A stretch of DNA of 42,509 nt, taken from an uncultured Flavobacterium sp. (GTDB taxonomy: Bacteria > Bacteroidota > Bacteroidia > Flavobacteriales > Flavobacteriaceae). Numbering within the stretch: the stretch's first letter is position 1; each line of letters opens with the position of its first letter. Positions 16,308-23,927 of the stretch are shown in pieces. The stretch spans positions 1-42,509 of the forward strand of contig CAKUAD010000014.1 of NCBI GenBank assembly GCA_934636265.1. Reading direction: 5' to 3'. The notes under the pieces were generated by a model. The model saw only the letters and a list, made by a program, of their open reading frames with translations, was not told the DNA's origin and did no database searches. A program made the translations under genes and the position numbers.

Positions 16308-17108
16308 TTACAACTCATCGTCTACGGTAAAATTTATAGCCTTTGCATAGGCATTTAAGTCAATTGCGGCTACAGTACCAACTATTTGGAGGTATCTCAT
16401 TAACTGAAGAAAGAATGTCACCAAAGATGTATTTGGATCACTAAATGTTGCAGCATCATATTCCCTATCATCATAATATTGCTTTATCCTCTCGTTAAAA
16501 TCACCAATCTTGTCATCTTCCTCATTTTTGTAGTCAACGTAAAAGCACCCATTTTCTACAGAACAACCCATATCAATTGATTTTAATCCCTTTAAAGCTC
16601 TCAGATGCTTTTCAACTGTTTCATTTTTGATGCTACTTACACTAGTCAAAATACCTCCGAAGATCTTTGTTAAGTTACGTGGAGGCCTTGAAGAACCTCT
16701 GTCAATTATATTAGTTGATGTTCTATGGAGTTTTCGTACGCTTTCAATTTTATCGCCTGCATACATTATATACGGTTTTGTCAATTCCGGCTTAACTTCA
16801 AAAACTGCATACACACCCTCCGCAGGAATATAATGGATTCCGTTTTGGGTAAAAACGAACGGTGTATAATGTTGGTCATAAATTACCAAGTCAATTTGAT
16901 GACTTAAATTCCCTTTACAATCGATGACTATTGCTTTATCTACGCAATACCTATTCGGTAAATATTTTTGCAACCATTCAATCCATGTGTTTTCGAGTGA
17001 ATCGCCTTTCGAGGTTGGATGATCGATGAATTTTCTGTTAGTACTTAACTGCGCAGTCATCTGATTTTGCAAGCCATTAAACAGGTCTCTGATTTTAATT
17101 TTACTCAT
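16308..17108 (-). CDS. DUF6602-like PD-(D/E)XK nuclease, putative effector
   Basis: A 266-residue protein from the ATG at 17108. That start overlaps the upstream gene's stop by 8 bp (ATGAGTAA) and is preferred over the longer frame. An N-terminal region resembling DUF6602 carries a PD-(D/E)XK nuclease pattern: E39 (DSLENTW), D73 (QIDLVIYD), and E104-x-K106 (FEVK). The C-terminal half (about 140-266) is helical without a motif I recognise. No SAVED, TIR, patatin or transmembrane domain is visible. As third gene of the CD-NTase operon it is the natural candidate for the killing effector, probably a DNase. That role is inference; the fold is supported by motif spacing only. Confidence 0.7.
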   Translation of the reverse strand: MSKIKIRDLFNGLQNQMTAQLSTNRKFIDHPTSKGDSLENTWIEWLQKYLPNRYCVDKAIVIDCKGNLSHQIDLVIYDQHYTPFVFTQNGIHYIPAEGVYAVFEVKPELTKPYIMYAGDKIESVRKLHRTSTNIIDRGSSRPPRNLTKIFGGILTSVSSIKNETVEKHLRALKGLKSIDMGCSVENGCFYVDYKNEEDDKIGDFNERIKQYYDDREYDAATFSDPNTSLVTFFLQLMRYLQIVGTVAAIDLNAYAKAINFTVDDEL

Positions 17109-19218
17109 AAGGCAATAATTTTTTGTCGTACAAATATGGTCTTGGATCGAATTGATCCTTCGCAATCTTAATTATCATAAGAATGGGATTCTTGTTATTA
17201 ATATTCTCATTATTCGAGATTTCAGACATTGCGTTTGTATCCGTTGAACTCGGTAAAGCTGGGGCATCGGGATGAGAATGCCACTCACCAATATAATTAG
17301 TTCTACCATTGGTTATTTCGAAAATATTTTTCAGTCGATCATTCAAACTGCCCGGATGTCTTACAAAAACAGTTTTTCCATTTTCAAAGTCATCCGGAAC
17401 TAATATATCCTCTACAATAATGACTTTGTCATGTTTATAACCTACGAACACTCCACCAAACTCCTTGGGATAATGCACAATCAATTCCTTTGTTATTTCT
17501 TCGAGCTTATTATTAGGAACATACAAGTGGCTACCCGTCGTCGGTTCGTAGAAATGGCTATAACCAACGACATCTAGTCCTTTAAAATTATTACGCGTCT
17601 TATCTTGGATAACGAACGTATTTAAAACTATTCCCTTTTCAATATTGGCGTTAATATTGTTTAATGCTAAATTCAATAACAAATTTATATCGTTGAAGTT
17701 AGCTTCAAATGTTGGATACCCGCACCCCGTTCCTTCAATAAAAGATGGAGGTTCACCATCGAGATAGTCAAATAGGTGCTTCGCTTTAAGCGTCTTTGCG
17801 TCACCCACTAAACAAACCAGTTCTTTCGCTTTATTCGTTATACTTAAACTAAAAGATACTCCGCTAAAAGGAGTCTTATCAAGAAGATAAGTTACTTCTG
17901 GATCAGTTGAGCAGTCAAAAATAATATCAACATACTTATTTAATTGTTCTTCCAGATCCTTTAACCAAGAAATTTTATAAGGTATACTGACCACATTAAC
18001 ATATGGAGAAATATCGTTAAGTCGCTTTTTTAATGCATCGATTTTCCTATGTCCAATATGGGTCAGATCGTAAGAGGCTCTACAGAGGTTCCCAGATTCC
18101 ACCCGATCAAAATCAAAGAGAATAATACTCTTACAACCACCCCTGACAAGTATTTCCGAAAGGGTACTTCCGAGCGCACCACATCCAATAACAAGTATCG
18201 CTTTACTCGTGAGCTTAGATGAAAGTTTTCCTCTCCCAAAAAACCGTTCATAATTAGCATTAACACTTCTCGCCCATGAAATCTGAGAGGGTTCAAATTC
18301 ACTTCTATATTTTCCGTTTATCCTTTTCTCCGGTTCAATTAAGACTGATCTTATTGGCAATTCATTTCTCGCGATTTTTATCAAATCCCAATGAATTTCA
18401 TAGGACGTATCGTTTGGAATCTTATAGCCAATGATTAAAAAAAGTTTATTCTCGAAAAAGTAATTTCTATTTAATTTTTTAAAATTATCGTAGAGATACT
18501 TCACAAAATCATCCGTGAGGTATCTTTCAAGTTCACTCCATTTATCAACACTTTTCCTATGATTAACATCGACTATCGGCTCTCGCTCAATATAGGTCCA
18601 GAGTCCACTATAACGCATTCCCTTAATTTTCTTTTGAAAACTGGAAGACCATTTGTCTTCGGCATCTTTTCCAAACCCAATTCTAAAAAAATTCTGGATT
18701 TCAAAATCGTTGTCAGCGACATCAAAACTTACATCATTCAATTTTCCGTATTCGAAAATCCCGAAATCTCCTATATTGAAAGTTTTCTCATTTTCAGAAA
18801 AATAAATCGTTGTCAGTTTATCATCTGAATTACCGTGTAGTAGATAAGTATACTGCTCGTCTTCTTTACCACATAAGTAGTAGTCATAAACCCAAATTTT
18901 TAATCCTTCCAACTCCGACTTGAATTTCCTAACAAAATCATCATCTTTTTCTGGATGGAAACAGACAGAACCATCCTGATTTATATGTGGATAGCCAACC
19001 AAGTCACTGTTTTTAAATATTATTGAGACGTTGTCTGTATTGGGCATCGTAAGAGGATAATTGTACGGCACCCAGACATCAAAATCGATTGAAACACCTT
19101 TGTAGTTCAGTCGTACTCGACCCTCACAAAAAAAACCAGTTTGAATAAAAGCTGTAACTATCTCGAATGCAGAATCCTTTAAAAAAAGTTCTGAAACTCT
19201 AGATTCTATATTATCCAA
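17101..19218 (-). CDS. E2-E1-JAB fusion protein (Cap2-Cap3-like)
   Basis: A 705-residue protein with three ubiquitin-pathway domains in one chain. First is an N-terminal E2/UBC-like domain (about 1-130) with candidate catalytic C86 (GSVCFHP after YPHIN). A ThiF/E1 adenylation domain (about 330-540) follows, with nucleotide loop GCGALGS at 345-351, the DFDRVESGNLCR segment and candidate catalytic C499 (GTGCGYPTF). Last is a JAB/MPN deconjugase (about 580-705) with E586, H647 and H649 (EWHSHP), S657 and D660. In type II CBASS, Cap2 (E2-E1) ligates the C-terminus of the CD-NTase to targets and Cap3 (JAB) removes it; here both sit in one polypeptide. The start is TTG, overlapping the cyclase stop by 8 bp (TTGGATAA). 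Confidence 0.88.
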   Translation of the reverse strand: MDNIESRVSELFLKDSAFEIVTAFIQTGFFCEGRVRLNYKGVSIDFDVWVPYNYPLTMPNTDNVSIIFKNSDLVGYPHINQDGSVCFHPEKDDDFVRKFKSELEGLKIWVYDYYLCGKEDEQYTYLLHGNSDDKLTTIYFSENEKTFNIGDFGIFEYGKLNDVSFDVADNDFEIQNFFRIGFGKDAEDKWSSSFQKKIKGMRYSGLWTYIEREPIVDVNHRKSVDKWSELERYLTDDFVKYLYDNFKKLNRNYFFENKLFLIIGYKIPNDTSYEIHWDLIKIARNELPIRSVLIEPEKRINGKYRSEFEPSQISWARSVNANYERFFGRGKLSSKLTSKAILVIGCGALGSTLSEILVRGGCKSIILFDFDRVESGNLCRASYDLTHIGHRKIDALKKRLNDISPYVNVVSIPYKISWLKDLEEQLNKYVDIIFDCSTDPEVTYLLDKTPFSGVSFSLSITNKAKELVCLVGDAKTLKAKHLFDYLDGEPPSFIEGTGCGYPTFEANFNDINLLLNLALNNINANIEKGIVLNTFVIQDKTRNNFKGLDVVGYSHFYEPTTGSHLYVPNNKLEEITKELIVHYPKEFGGVFVGYKHDKVIIVEDILVPDDFENGKTVFVRHPGSLNDRLKNIFEITNGRTNYIGEWHSHPDAPALPSSTDTNAMSEISNNENINNKNPILMIIKIAKDQFDPRPYLYDKKLLPYE

Positions 19219-20215
19219 ACTTATTGGTATTTAGGTATGATGCTGCCGATGAAGTTTTCGACTTTTCATCTTTTTCATCTTCGTCGTCATTATAATCTTC
19301 ATTAATCGGAAAGTATTCTTTTATCTTATCTGAATCTTCGTCTATATCCTTAACAGTTTTTTTCATATCCGTTTTCGTACTGGATTTTGCAGAATCACTC
19401 ATAGCGTCTGACACGATGTTACTACTATTGGCTGGATCTACTAGACTATTTGTTTCAATGTTATCGACAATATAGTTCATGACCATTTTAACTTTATCCC
19501 ATAGACCTAATGGAATACTGTTCGTATTATTGTCAAAAGCTTCTTTAGTGTAAAGCTCCATCATAAAAGATTTAATGAGCTTTCCGCCTTTCTGTGCTTT
19601 TCGCTCTGTCTTCCACACTTTCAACAACCTCGCTACCCTTCGCTCGTGTTTTCTATCTTCACCTTGCAGCAGGGAAATATGTTTTTTAATATTTGTTTTA
19701 ACTCGTTTTTTTCCTTCTTCGGCTTCTTTTGGACTTCGATTGTGAATGAACAGACTTAAGTCAGTATTAGAATCATTATAATCATTTCTATTAGGTCTTT
19801 CTCTGCCGGGCACTACATCCATAGTAAATTCTTCCCCATCAATATCAAAAACAAGACCTATTGAAACACGTTGCTTTCTAACCTGAGTCAATTCAACATC
19901 TTCGTATTCACTCTTGAAATAATCGAACACTGAATTGTACATCTCTTTTAAATTTGAAAATCCACTTTGGTCACTATTGGGATCTTTCTTTAAAAATGGG
20001 ATGTAGCAGTCAATGTCAAATTTTTTATTGATTGCAGTTTTTTTTGCATACGACCCTGAGTCCATGGAATTACAGGCCATATCTTTCGAAAATTTTTTAT
20101 TCAATGCATCTTTGACTTCATTTTTCTTTGAAACAAATTTGTCGATACTTGGATGCTTACTAATATCATTTGTTTCGAGTACTTTTTCTAGGTGCTTTTG
20201 TTTATCAGTTGCCAT
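19211..20215 (-). CDS. CD-NTase (cGAS/DncV-like nucleotidyltransferase)
   Basis: A 334-residue protein from the ATG at 20215; the longer frame adds a hydrophobic stretch that does not fit. The nucleotidyltransferase core shows G54-S55 (DSGSYAKKT), D67 and D69 (KFDIDCYIPF) and the third acidic residue D133 (FTMDVVPGRE), as in SMODS/CD-NTase enzymes that make cyclic oligonucleotides in CBASS. An acidic, low-complexity tail (about 270-325) leads to the C-terminus TNKFG, ending in glycine, the residue joined by the E1-E2 enzyme in type II CBASS. It is first in a three-gene overlapping operon. The nucleotide product cannot be predicted. Confidence 0.9.
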   Translation of the reverse strand: MATDKQKHLEKVLETNDISKHPSIDKFVSKKNEVKDALNKKFSKDMACNSMDSGSYAKKTAINKKFDIDCYIPFLKKDPNSDQSGFSNLKEMYNSVFDYFKSEYEDVELTQVRKQRVSIGLVFDIDGEEFTMDVVPGRERPNRNDYNDSNTDLSLFIHNRSPKEAEEGKKRVKTNIKKHISLLQGEDRKHERRVARLLKVWKTERKAQKGGKLIKSFMMELYTKEAFDNNTNSIPLGLWDKVKMVMNYIVDNIETNSLVDPANSSNIVSDAMSDSAKSSTKTDMKKTVKDIDEDSDKIKEYFPINEDYNDDEDEKDEKSKTSSAASYLNTNKFG

Positions 20216-20230
20216 TTCTATTTTTTTTAT

Positions 20231-20360
20231 AACTGACTGATAGCCAAAAAGAATACCAATAAATAACAATCTGTCATCATGTCAGTTTTTCCTGCCTTAT
20301 GAAGCTTTAATAAAATCATAAAGGATGTTAATATTTAAAATATTTAGAAGATCGTCAGTT
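20231..20360. promoter_or_regulatory. Repeated 7-mer in the CBASS-like operon leader
   Basis: AACTGAC at 20231-20237 recurs inverted as GTCAGTT at 20281-20287 and 20354-20360. A bulged hairpin, CCTTATGA (20295-20302) with TCATAAAGG (20316-20324), lies between them. These are candidate operators in the roughly 300-bp gene-free leader of the operon. I did not find a TAnnTTTG box there. Confidence 0.4.
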
Positions 20361-20521
20361 AACAGGCTTTAAATAAGACAAGTTGGCATAAAAACTACTA
20401 AAATATTAACACTAACAAAACCCATGATGAATCCTTTTGCAATAAGAGGTGTCTCTAAAGAAAATATGTATTATTCATTGAGTCACTTTCTCAACACAAC
20501 GCAAACAAAGGCTGCTTTACT

Positions 20522-20539
20522 TTCTGTATCGGAAAATAA
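20522..20539 (+). repeat. Right attachment site (attR), displaced mnmE 3' end
   Basis: TTCTGTATCGGAAAATAA again reads F-C-I-G-K-stop but is detached from any mnmE frame. It ends one base before the hemerythrin-like gene's stop codon. Confidence 0.8.
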
Positions 20540-21007
20540 TCACCAAAAAACATCCTCCCCATTCTCCACAAAAACCTGCGCATCGTGCATCGACTCGATG
20601 AGTTTAAGTTGTTGCGGCGTTGCCAGGCGTTGGACTTCCTGAAAAAGTTGGCGCTCTTCAAAGCGGATGTGGTTGTCGAGCGCGTCGGCAAAATGAGCGA
20701 GAGACAAGGCGGTTTGCTGTTGTTGGGCAAGTTCTGCAAGGGTTTGATGCTCGGCACGGGCGCGGGTAGTCAGGGTGTGGTCAGGTTCCAAAACCGGAAA
20801 AACAAACTGCTCCTCCAACCTAAAGTGCGGCGCAAGATGTAGGCCGTAGAACCAAGACACATACTTCTCTATTCTGCCAGGGTCAACATTTTTTTTTAAA
20901 CCTGAACGTATTTTCCAACACAGCAGCAACCCTTGGTGGTGGTCAATGCTAAGGGGTCGCAAGCTGGCATGGCGTTTAATGGGCTTAGGCGTATCTTTCA
21001 TCGTCAC
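20540..21007 (-). CDS. Hemerythrin-like HHE domain protein
   Basis: A 155-residue cytosolic protein of the HHE cation-binding type. The helical bundle shows the expected spaced ligands: a His pair in SIDHHQG, H in LAPHFRLEE with nearby Glu, H in ARAEHQTL, and H with E in NHIRFEERQLF. Such proteins bind a di-iron centre and have been linked to oxygen, NO or iron handling. Start is ATG 21007 or 21001. Its stop abuts the right end of the island, so insertion left it intact. With a nos operon and truncated haemoglobin nearby, a nitrosative-stress role is possible. Confidence 0.82.
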   Translation of the reverse strand: MTMKDTPKPIKRHASLRPLSIDHHQGLLLCWKIRSGLKKNVDPGRIEKYVSWFYGLHLAPHFRLEEQFVFPVLEPDHTLTTRARAEHQTLAELAQQQQTALSLAHFADALDNHIRFEERQLFQEVQRLATPQQLKLIESMHDAQVFVENGEDVFW

Positions 21008-21145
21008 AAAGCTACGACATTAGGTTTTGGCAACCGCCCCGATTGACAATCGGTTCTCCCCACTACAATCTTAAGCGAATCTTAAGCCGGTTCACAGCAT
21101 ACACTGATGACGATGCGCGTTACTTTGTACTGTAAAAGCATCAAT

Positions 21146-21574
21146 ATGAAAACGCTAAGAGTATTGCTCGTCCTGACGCTTCAGTGGGGAACTGATTTTG
21201 AAGCCGCCCAAAAAACGGCGCGCGACAACAACAAACTCATTCTGCTGTATTTTTCCGGCTCTGACTGGTGTGCGCCGTGTATCAAAACCAAGCGCGATTA
21301 TTTTGCAAACGAACGGTTTGAAACCCTTGCGTCCAGCCATCTGGTGCTGGTCAACGCTGATTTCCCGCGACTCAAAAAAAACCAGCTTCCCGCCGCACAA
21401 ATGGCTAAAAATGAGGCGCTGGCCGAGCGATTCAACAAGGACGGAATATTTCCGCTCACCATTTTAACCGATGCCAACGGAAAAGTGATGGAATCCTGGC
21501 AGGGAAAACCGCAACAGGCGCCAAATGATTGGCTGTCGAACCTGGAGTTGCTGTGCAATCAACACAAAAAGTGA
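21146..21574 (+). CDS. Thioredoxin-like exported protein
   Basis: A 142-residue protein from the ATG at 21146; an upstream in-frame start at 21107 is less likely. A short Leu-rich segment (MKTLRVLLVLTL) acts as signal or anchor, followed by a thioredoxin fold with active site WCAPC in LYFSGSDWCAPCIKTKRDYF and a cis-Pro region FPLTILTD. It probably acts as a periplasmic thiol reductase. Its stop overlaps the apbE start (ATGA). The signal peptide runs almost directly into the domain with no clear cleavage site, which is unusual. It is first in the thioredoxin-ApbE-DUF4266-DUF3570 cluster. Confidence 0.85.
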   Translation: MKTLRVLLVLTLQWGTDFEAAQKTARDNNKLILLYFSGSDWCAPCIKTKRDYFANERFETLASSHLVLVNADFPRLKKNQLPAAQMAKNEALAERFNKDGIFPLTILTDANGKVMESWQGKPQQAPNDWLSNLELLCNQHKK

Positions 21575-22500
21575 TGCAACCCTTTTCAAAAACATTAAAG
21601 CTGATGGGTAACGCCTTTACGATAACGGCGGTGGCTCCCTCTGAGAGGGACGGCTCCAAAGCGATTGAGATTGCCGTAAATGAGATCAGTCGCATAGAAT
21701 CACTGCTCACCACGTATCAGCCCGATAGTCAAACCAACCGGATCAACCAAAACGCGGGCATCTCACCGGTTCAGGTTGATGCCGAGGTTTTTAGCCTGAT
21801 CCGGCGGAGCATCGCCATATCGGCCATCACCCAAGGCGCGTTTGACATCAGCTACGGCGGAATCGACAAATCACTGTGGAACTTTGAAAAAACGATGACC
21901 CGGCTGCCGTCTAAAGAAGAGGCCCTAAAAAGCGTATACCTGATCAACTACCAAAATATTGTACTCGATCCCGATAAACTGACGGTGTTTCTCAAGGAAA
22001 AAGGCATGCGGATCGGATTTGGCGGCATCGGAAAAGGCTACGCTGCCGAGTGCGCCAAAAACAAGCTCTGCGCCATGGGCGTTCCCAGCGGAATCATCAA
22101 TGCCAGCGGCGACTTGACCGCCTGGGGACATCAGCCCTGCGGTGCGCCCTGGCGGATAGGCGTTACCTGGCCCGAGGATCCGCAACGCATTTTTTGCTAT
22201 CTGGACGTCACCGACAAAGCCATGGCCACATCGGGCAACTATGAAAAATTTATAACGCTCAACGGCAGACGGTATTCGCACACGATCGATCCTAAAACCG
22301 GGCTTCCCGCCACCGGCATCAAAAGCGTTACGGTGCTGGCCGAGAATGCCGAGTTAGCCGACGCCATGTCGACACCGATTTCCGTGATGGGCGTAAAAGC
22401 CGGACTGCATTTGGTGAATCAGATCCCGGGCCTGGAATGCATCATCATTGACGATGACAATGTGATCAGCACCTCAAAAAACATAAATCTAAAATCATGA
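21574..22500 (+). CDS. apbE: FAD:protein FMN transferase
   Basis: A 308-residue flavin transferase that attaches FMN to Thr or Ser of exported proteins using FAD and Mg. Key stretches are KLMGNAFTI near the start, GGIGKGYAAE, NASGDLTAWG, ATSGNYEKF, and the C-terminal HTIDPKTGLPAT with LADAMSTPISVMG. No signal peptide is obvious, so it is either cytosolic or anchored through its partner. It overlaps the thioredoxin gene by one base and the DUF4266 gene by 4 bp, so the three are coupled. The flavinylation target is not evident among the neighbours. Confidence 0.92.
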   Translation: MQPFSKTLKLMGNAFTITAVAPSERDGSKAIEIAVNEISRIESLLTTYQPDSQTNRINQNAGISPVQVDAEVFSLIRRSIAISAITQGAFDISYGGIDKSLWNFEKTMTRLPSKEEALKSVYLINYQNIVLDPDKLTVFLKEKGMRIGFGGIGKGYAAECAKNKLCAMGVPSGIINASGDLTAWGHQPCGAPWRIGVTWPEDPQRIFCYLDVTDKAMATSGNYEKFITLNGRRYSHTIDPKTGLPATGIKSVTVLAENAELADAMSTPISVMGVKAGLHLVNQIPGLECIIIDDDNVISTSKNINLKS

Positions 22501-22703
22501 AACAATCCCTATTGATTGCCGCGGTATTTGCACTCCAATCCTGTGTAAGTGTCAAACCTTATCAAAAAAGCAAGTTGGATGATGCCGAGATGGTCCTCTC
22601 CAACCGCAAGGTCGAAAAAACCGAACTGAATTTCCAATCGTACCGCGAAGGCTCTTCCGGAGCCAATTCCGGCAAAAGCGGCGGCGGTTGCGGTTGTAAC
22701 TAA
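22497..22703 (+). CDS. DUF4266 small lipoprotein with C-terminal CGC motif
   Basis: A 68-residue lipoprotein. A short hydrophobic signal ends in a lipobox (ALQSC, C16), then comes VSVKPYQKSKLDDAEM and a Gly/Ser-rich tail ending GGGCGCN. This is the DUF4266 pattern, which I associate with ApbE and DUF3570 genes. The two closely spaced C-terminal cysteines suggest metal binding, a redox pair or a modified end. Function is unknown. Its start overlaps the apbE stop (ATGA). Confidence 0.85.
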   Translation: MKQSLLIAAVFALQSCVSVKPYQKSKLDDAEMVLSNRKVEKTELNFQSYREGSSGANSGKSGGGCGCN

Positions 22704-22712
22704 TCGGCTGTT

Positions 22713-23900
22713 ATGAAACGTATTTTTATTACAGGGCTGGCGCTGATGGGCTTGGTGCGGATGTGGGCACAGGAGGGTAAGCCACAGGATTCCACTTACC
22801 GGTTGTCCAAACTTAAGATTGACGAGATTAACTTGGTTTCAAGCTATTACAGTCAAACCGGTGACAATGCGGCGGTAACCGGAGGACGCGGATCGGAAAA
22901 ATTGACCGACATTTCCAACATTATCGATGTCAACCTGGTACGCACCGGGGAAAACGGCATCAAACACACCTACAATGTAGAGGTTGGCGTAGACCATTAT
23001 TCATCCGCATCATCCGACAGGATTGACCTGCAGGCCAATTCATCGGCATCGTCGGGCGATATCCGGGTATACCCATCGCTGAATTACATCCGTGAAAACG
23101 ACCAAAAAGGAAAAACATTTGCGGCGGGCCTCTCATCGTCAACTGAATATGACTACCAATCATTTGGCGGTACGCTGAGCTACGGAATAAAAACCCGGGA
23201 CCAAAACGGTGAATTCACCACACGCTTCCAGGCTTATCTGGACCAGGTGAAGCTTATTGCGCCCATCGAGTTGCGCAACGATTCTGACGCGGACAAATCG
23301 GGCACCGCTGCGCGCCATACGTTCCTGGCATCGCTGGCCTACTCGCAGGTGATCAACCGGAACCTCCAAATACTTTTCCAGGCTGATTTGGTTACCCAAC
23401 AAGGTTACCTGTCGCTGCCGTTTCACCGCGTTTATTTTTTGGATGAATCAGTAGGACAGGAAAAATTGCCCGACAGCCGTTTTAAAATTCCTTTGGCGGT
23501 GCGGGCCAGTTACTTTTGGGGTGACAGGGTAATCTTGCGGGCCTACTACCGATATTACCGCGATGATTGGGGAATCACCTCGCATACGGCATCGCTCGAA
23601 ATTCCCGTAAAGGTTTCGCCTTTCCTCTCATTTAGTCCGTTTTATCGCCATTACACACAGACGGCTGCCGATTATTTTGACGGATACCGGCAACACGACC
23701 GACAAGAAGATTATTACACCAGCAACCACGATTTGTCGGCATTTGACAGCAAGTTCATGGGATTGGGCGTTCACTTTGCGCCGGTTCGCGGTATTTTTGG
23801 GATTGAAAAACTTACCATGTTGGATATCAGGATGGGCCATTACACCCGATCAAATGGTTTAAAGGCAAATAGTGTCAGCTTAAACTTGAAATTCAAGTAA
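22713..23900 (+). CDS. DUF3570 outer-membrane beta-barrel protein
   Basis: A 395-residue exported protein with a signal peptide (ITGLALMGLVRMWAQ). Long runs of alternating polar/hydrophobic strands end in an aromatic/hydrophobic last strand (SVSLNLKFK), typical of an outer-membrane barrel. The family DUF3570 has no settled function. It is 9 bp after the DUF4266 gene and in the same cluster with a thioredoxin and ApbE, suggesting a redox-linked envelope system. The response regulator gene starts 21 bp downstream. Confidence 0.85.
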   Translation: MKRIFITGLALMGLVRMWAQEGKPQDSTYRLSKLKIDEINLVSSYYSQTGDNAAVTGGRGSEKLTDISNIIDVNLVRTGENGIKHTYNVEVGVDHYSSASSDRIDLQANSSASSGDIRVYPSLNYIRENDQKGKTFAAGLSSSTEYDYQSFGGTLSYGIKTRDQNGEFTTRFQAYLDQVKLIAPIELRNDSDADKSGTAARHTFLASLAYSQVINRNLQILFQADLVTQQGYLSLPFHRVYFLDESVGQEKLPDSRFKIPLAVRASYFWGDRVILRAYYRYYRDDWGITSHTASLEIPVKVSPFLSFSPFYRHYTQTAADYFDGYRQHDRQEDYYTSNHDLSAFDSKFMGLGVHFAPVRGIFGIEKLTMLDIRMGHYTRSNGLKANSVSLNLKFK

Positions 23901-23927
23901 GGATTGTTATACTTGCAGATTATGGCG

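Larger units (their letters stand above)
11262..20539. mobile_element. Integrative genomic island in the 3' end of mnmE
   Basis: The element lies between two imperfect 18-bp direct repeats (11262-11279 and 20522-20539). It starts with a tyrosine recombinase gene next to the left end. It is clearly more AT-rich than the flanks. Contents in order: recombinase, HTH/excisionase-like, replication-initiator-like, PIF1-like helicase, a candidate RNA, a lipoprotein, and an opposed three-gene CBASS-like operon as cargo. No conjugation genes are seen, so transfer would need a helper. Without the island, mnmE and the hemerythrin-like gene would be convergent with adjacent stop codons. Confidence 0.82.

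Noticed and set aside
20216..20269. N-terminal extension of the CD-NTase to 20269
   Set aside because: The extra 18 residues are hydrophobic and unlike the family; the ATG at 20215 gives a normal N-terminus.
20295..20324. TATGA...TCATA in the defence operon leader as a Crp/Fnr operator
   Set aside because: The half-sites are 13 bases apart, not six, and there is no -7 box at the usual distance.
20424..20642. A 72-codon open frame across the right attachment site
   Set aside because: It crosses attR and overlaps the hemerythrin-like gene antisense; there is no leader signal or recognisable product.
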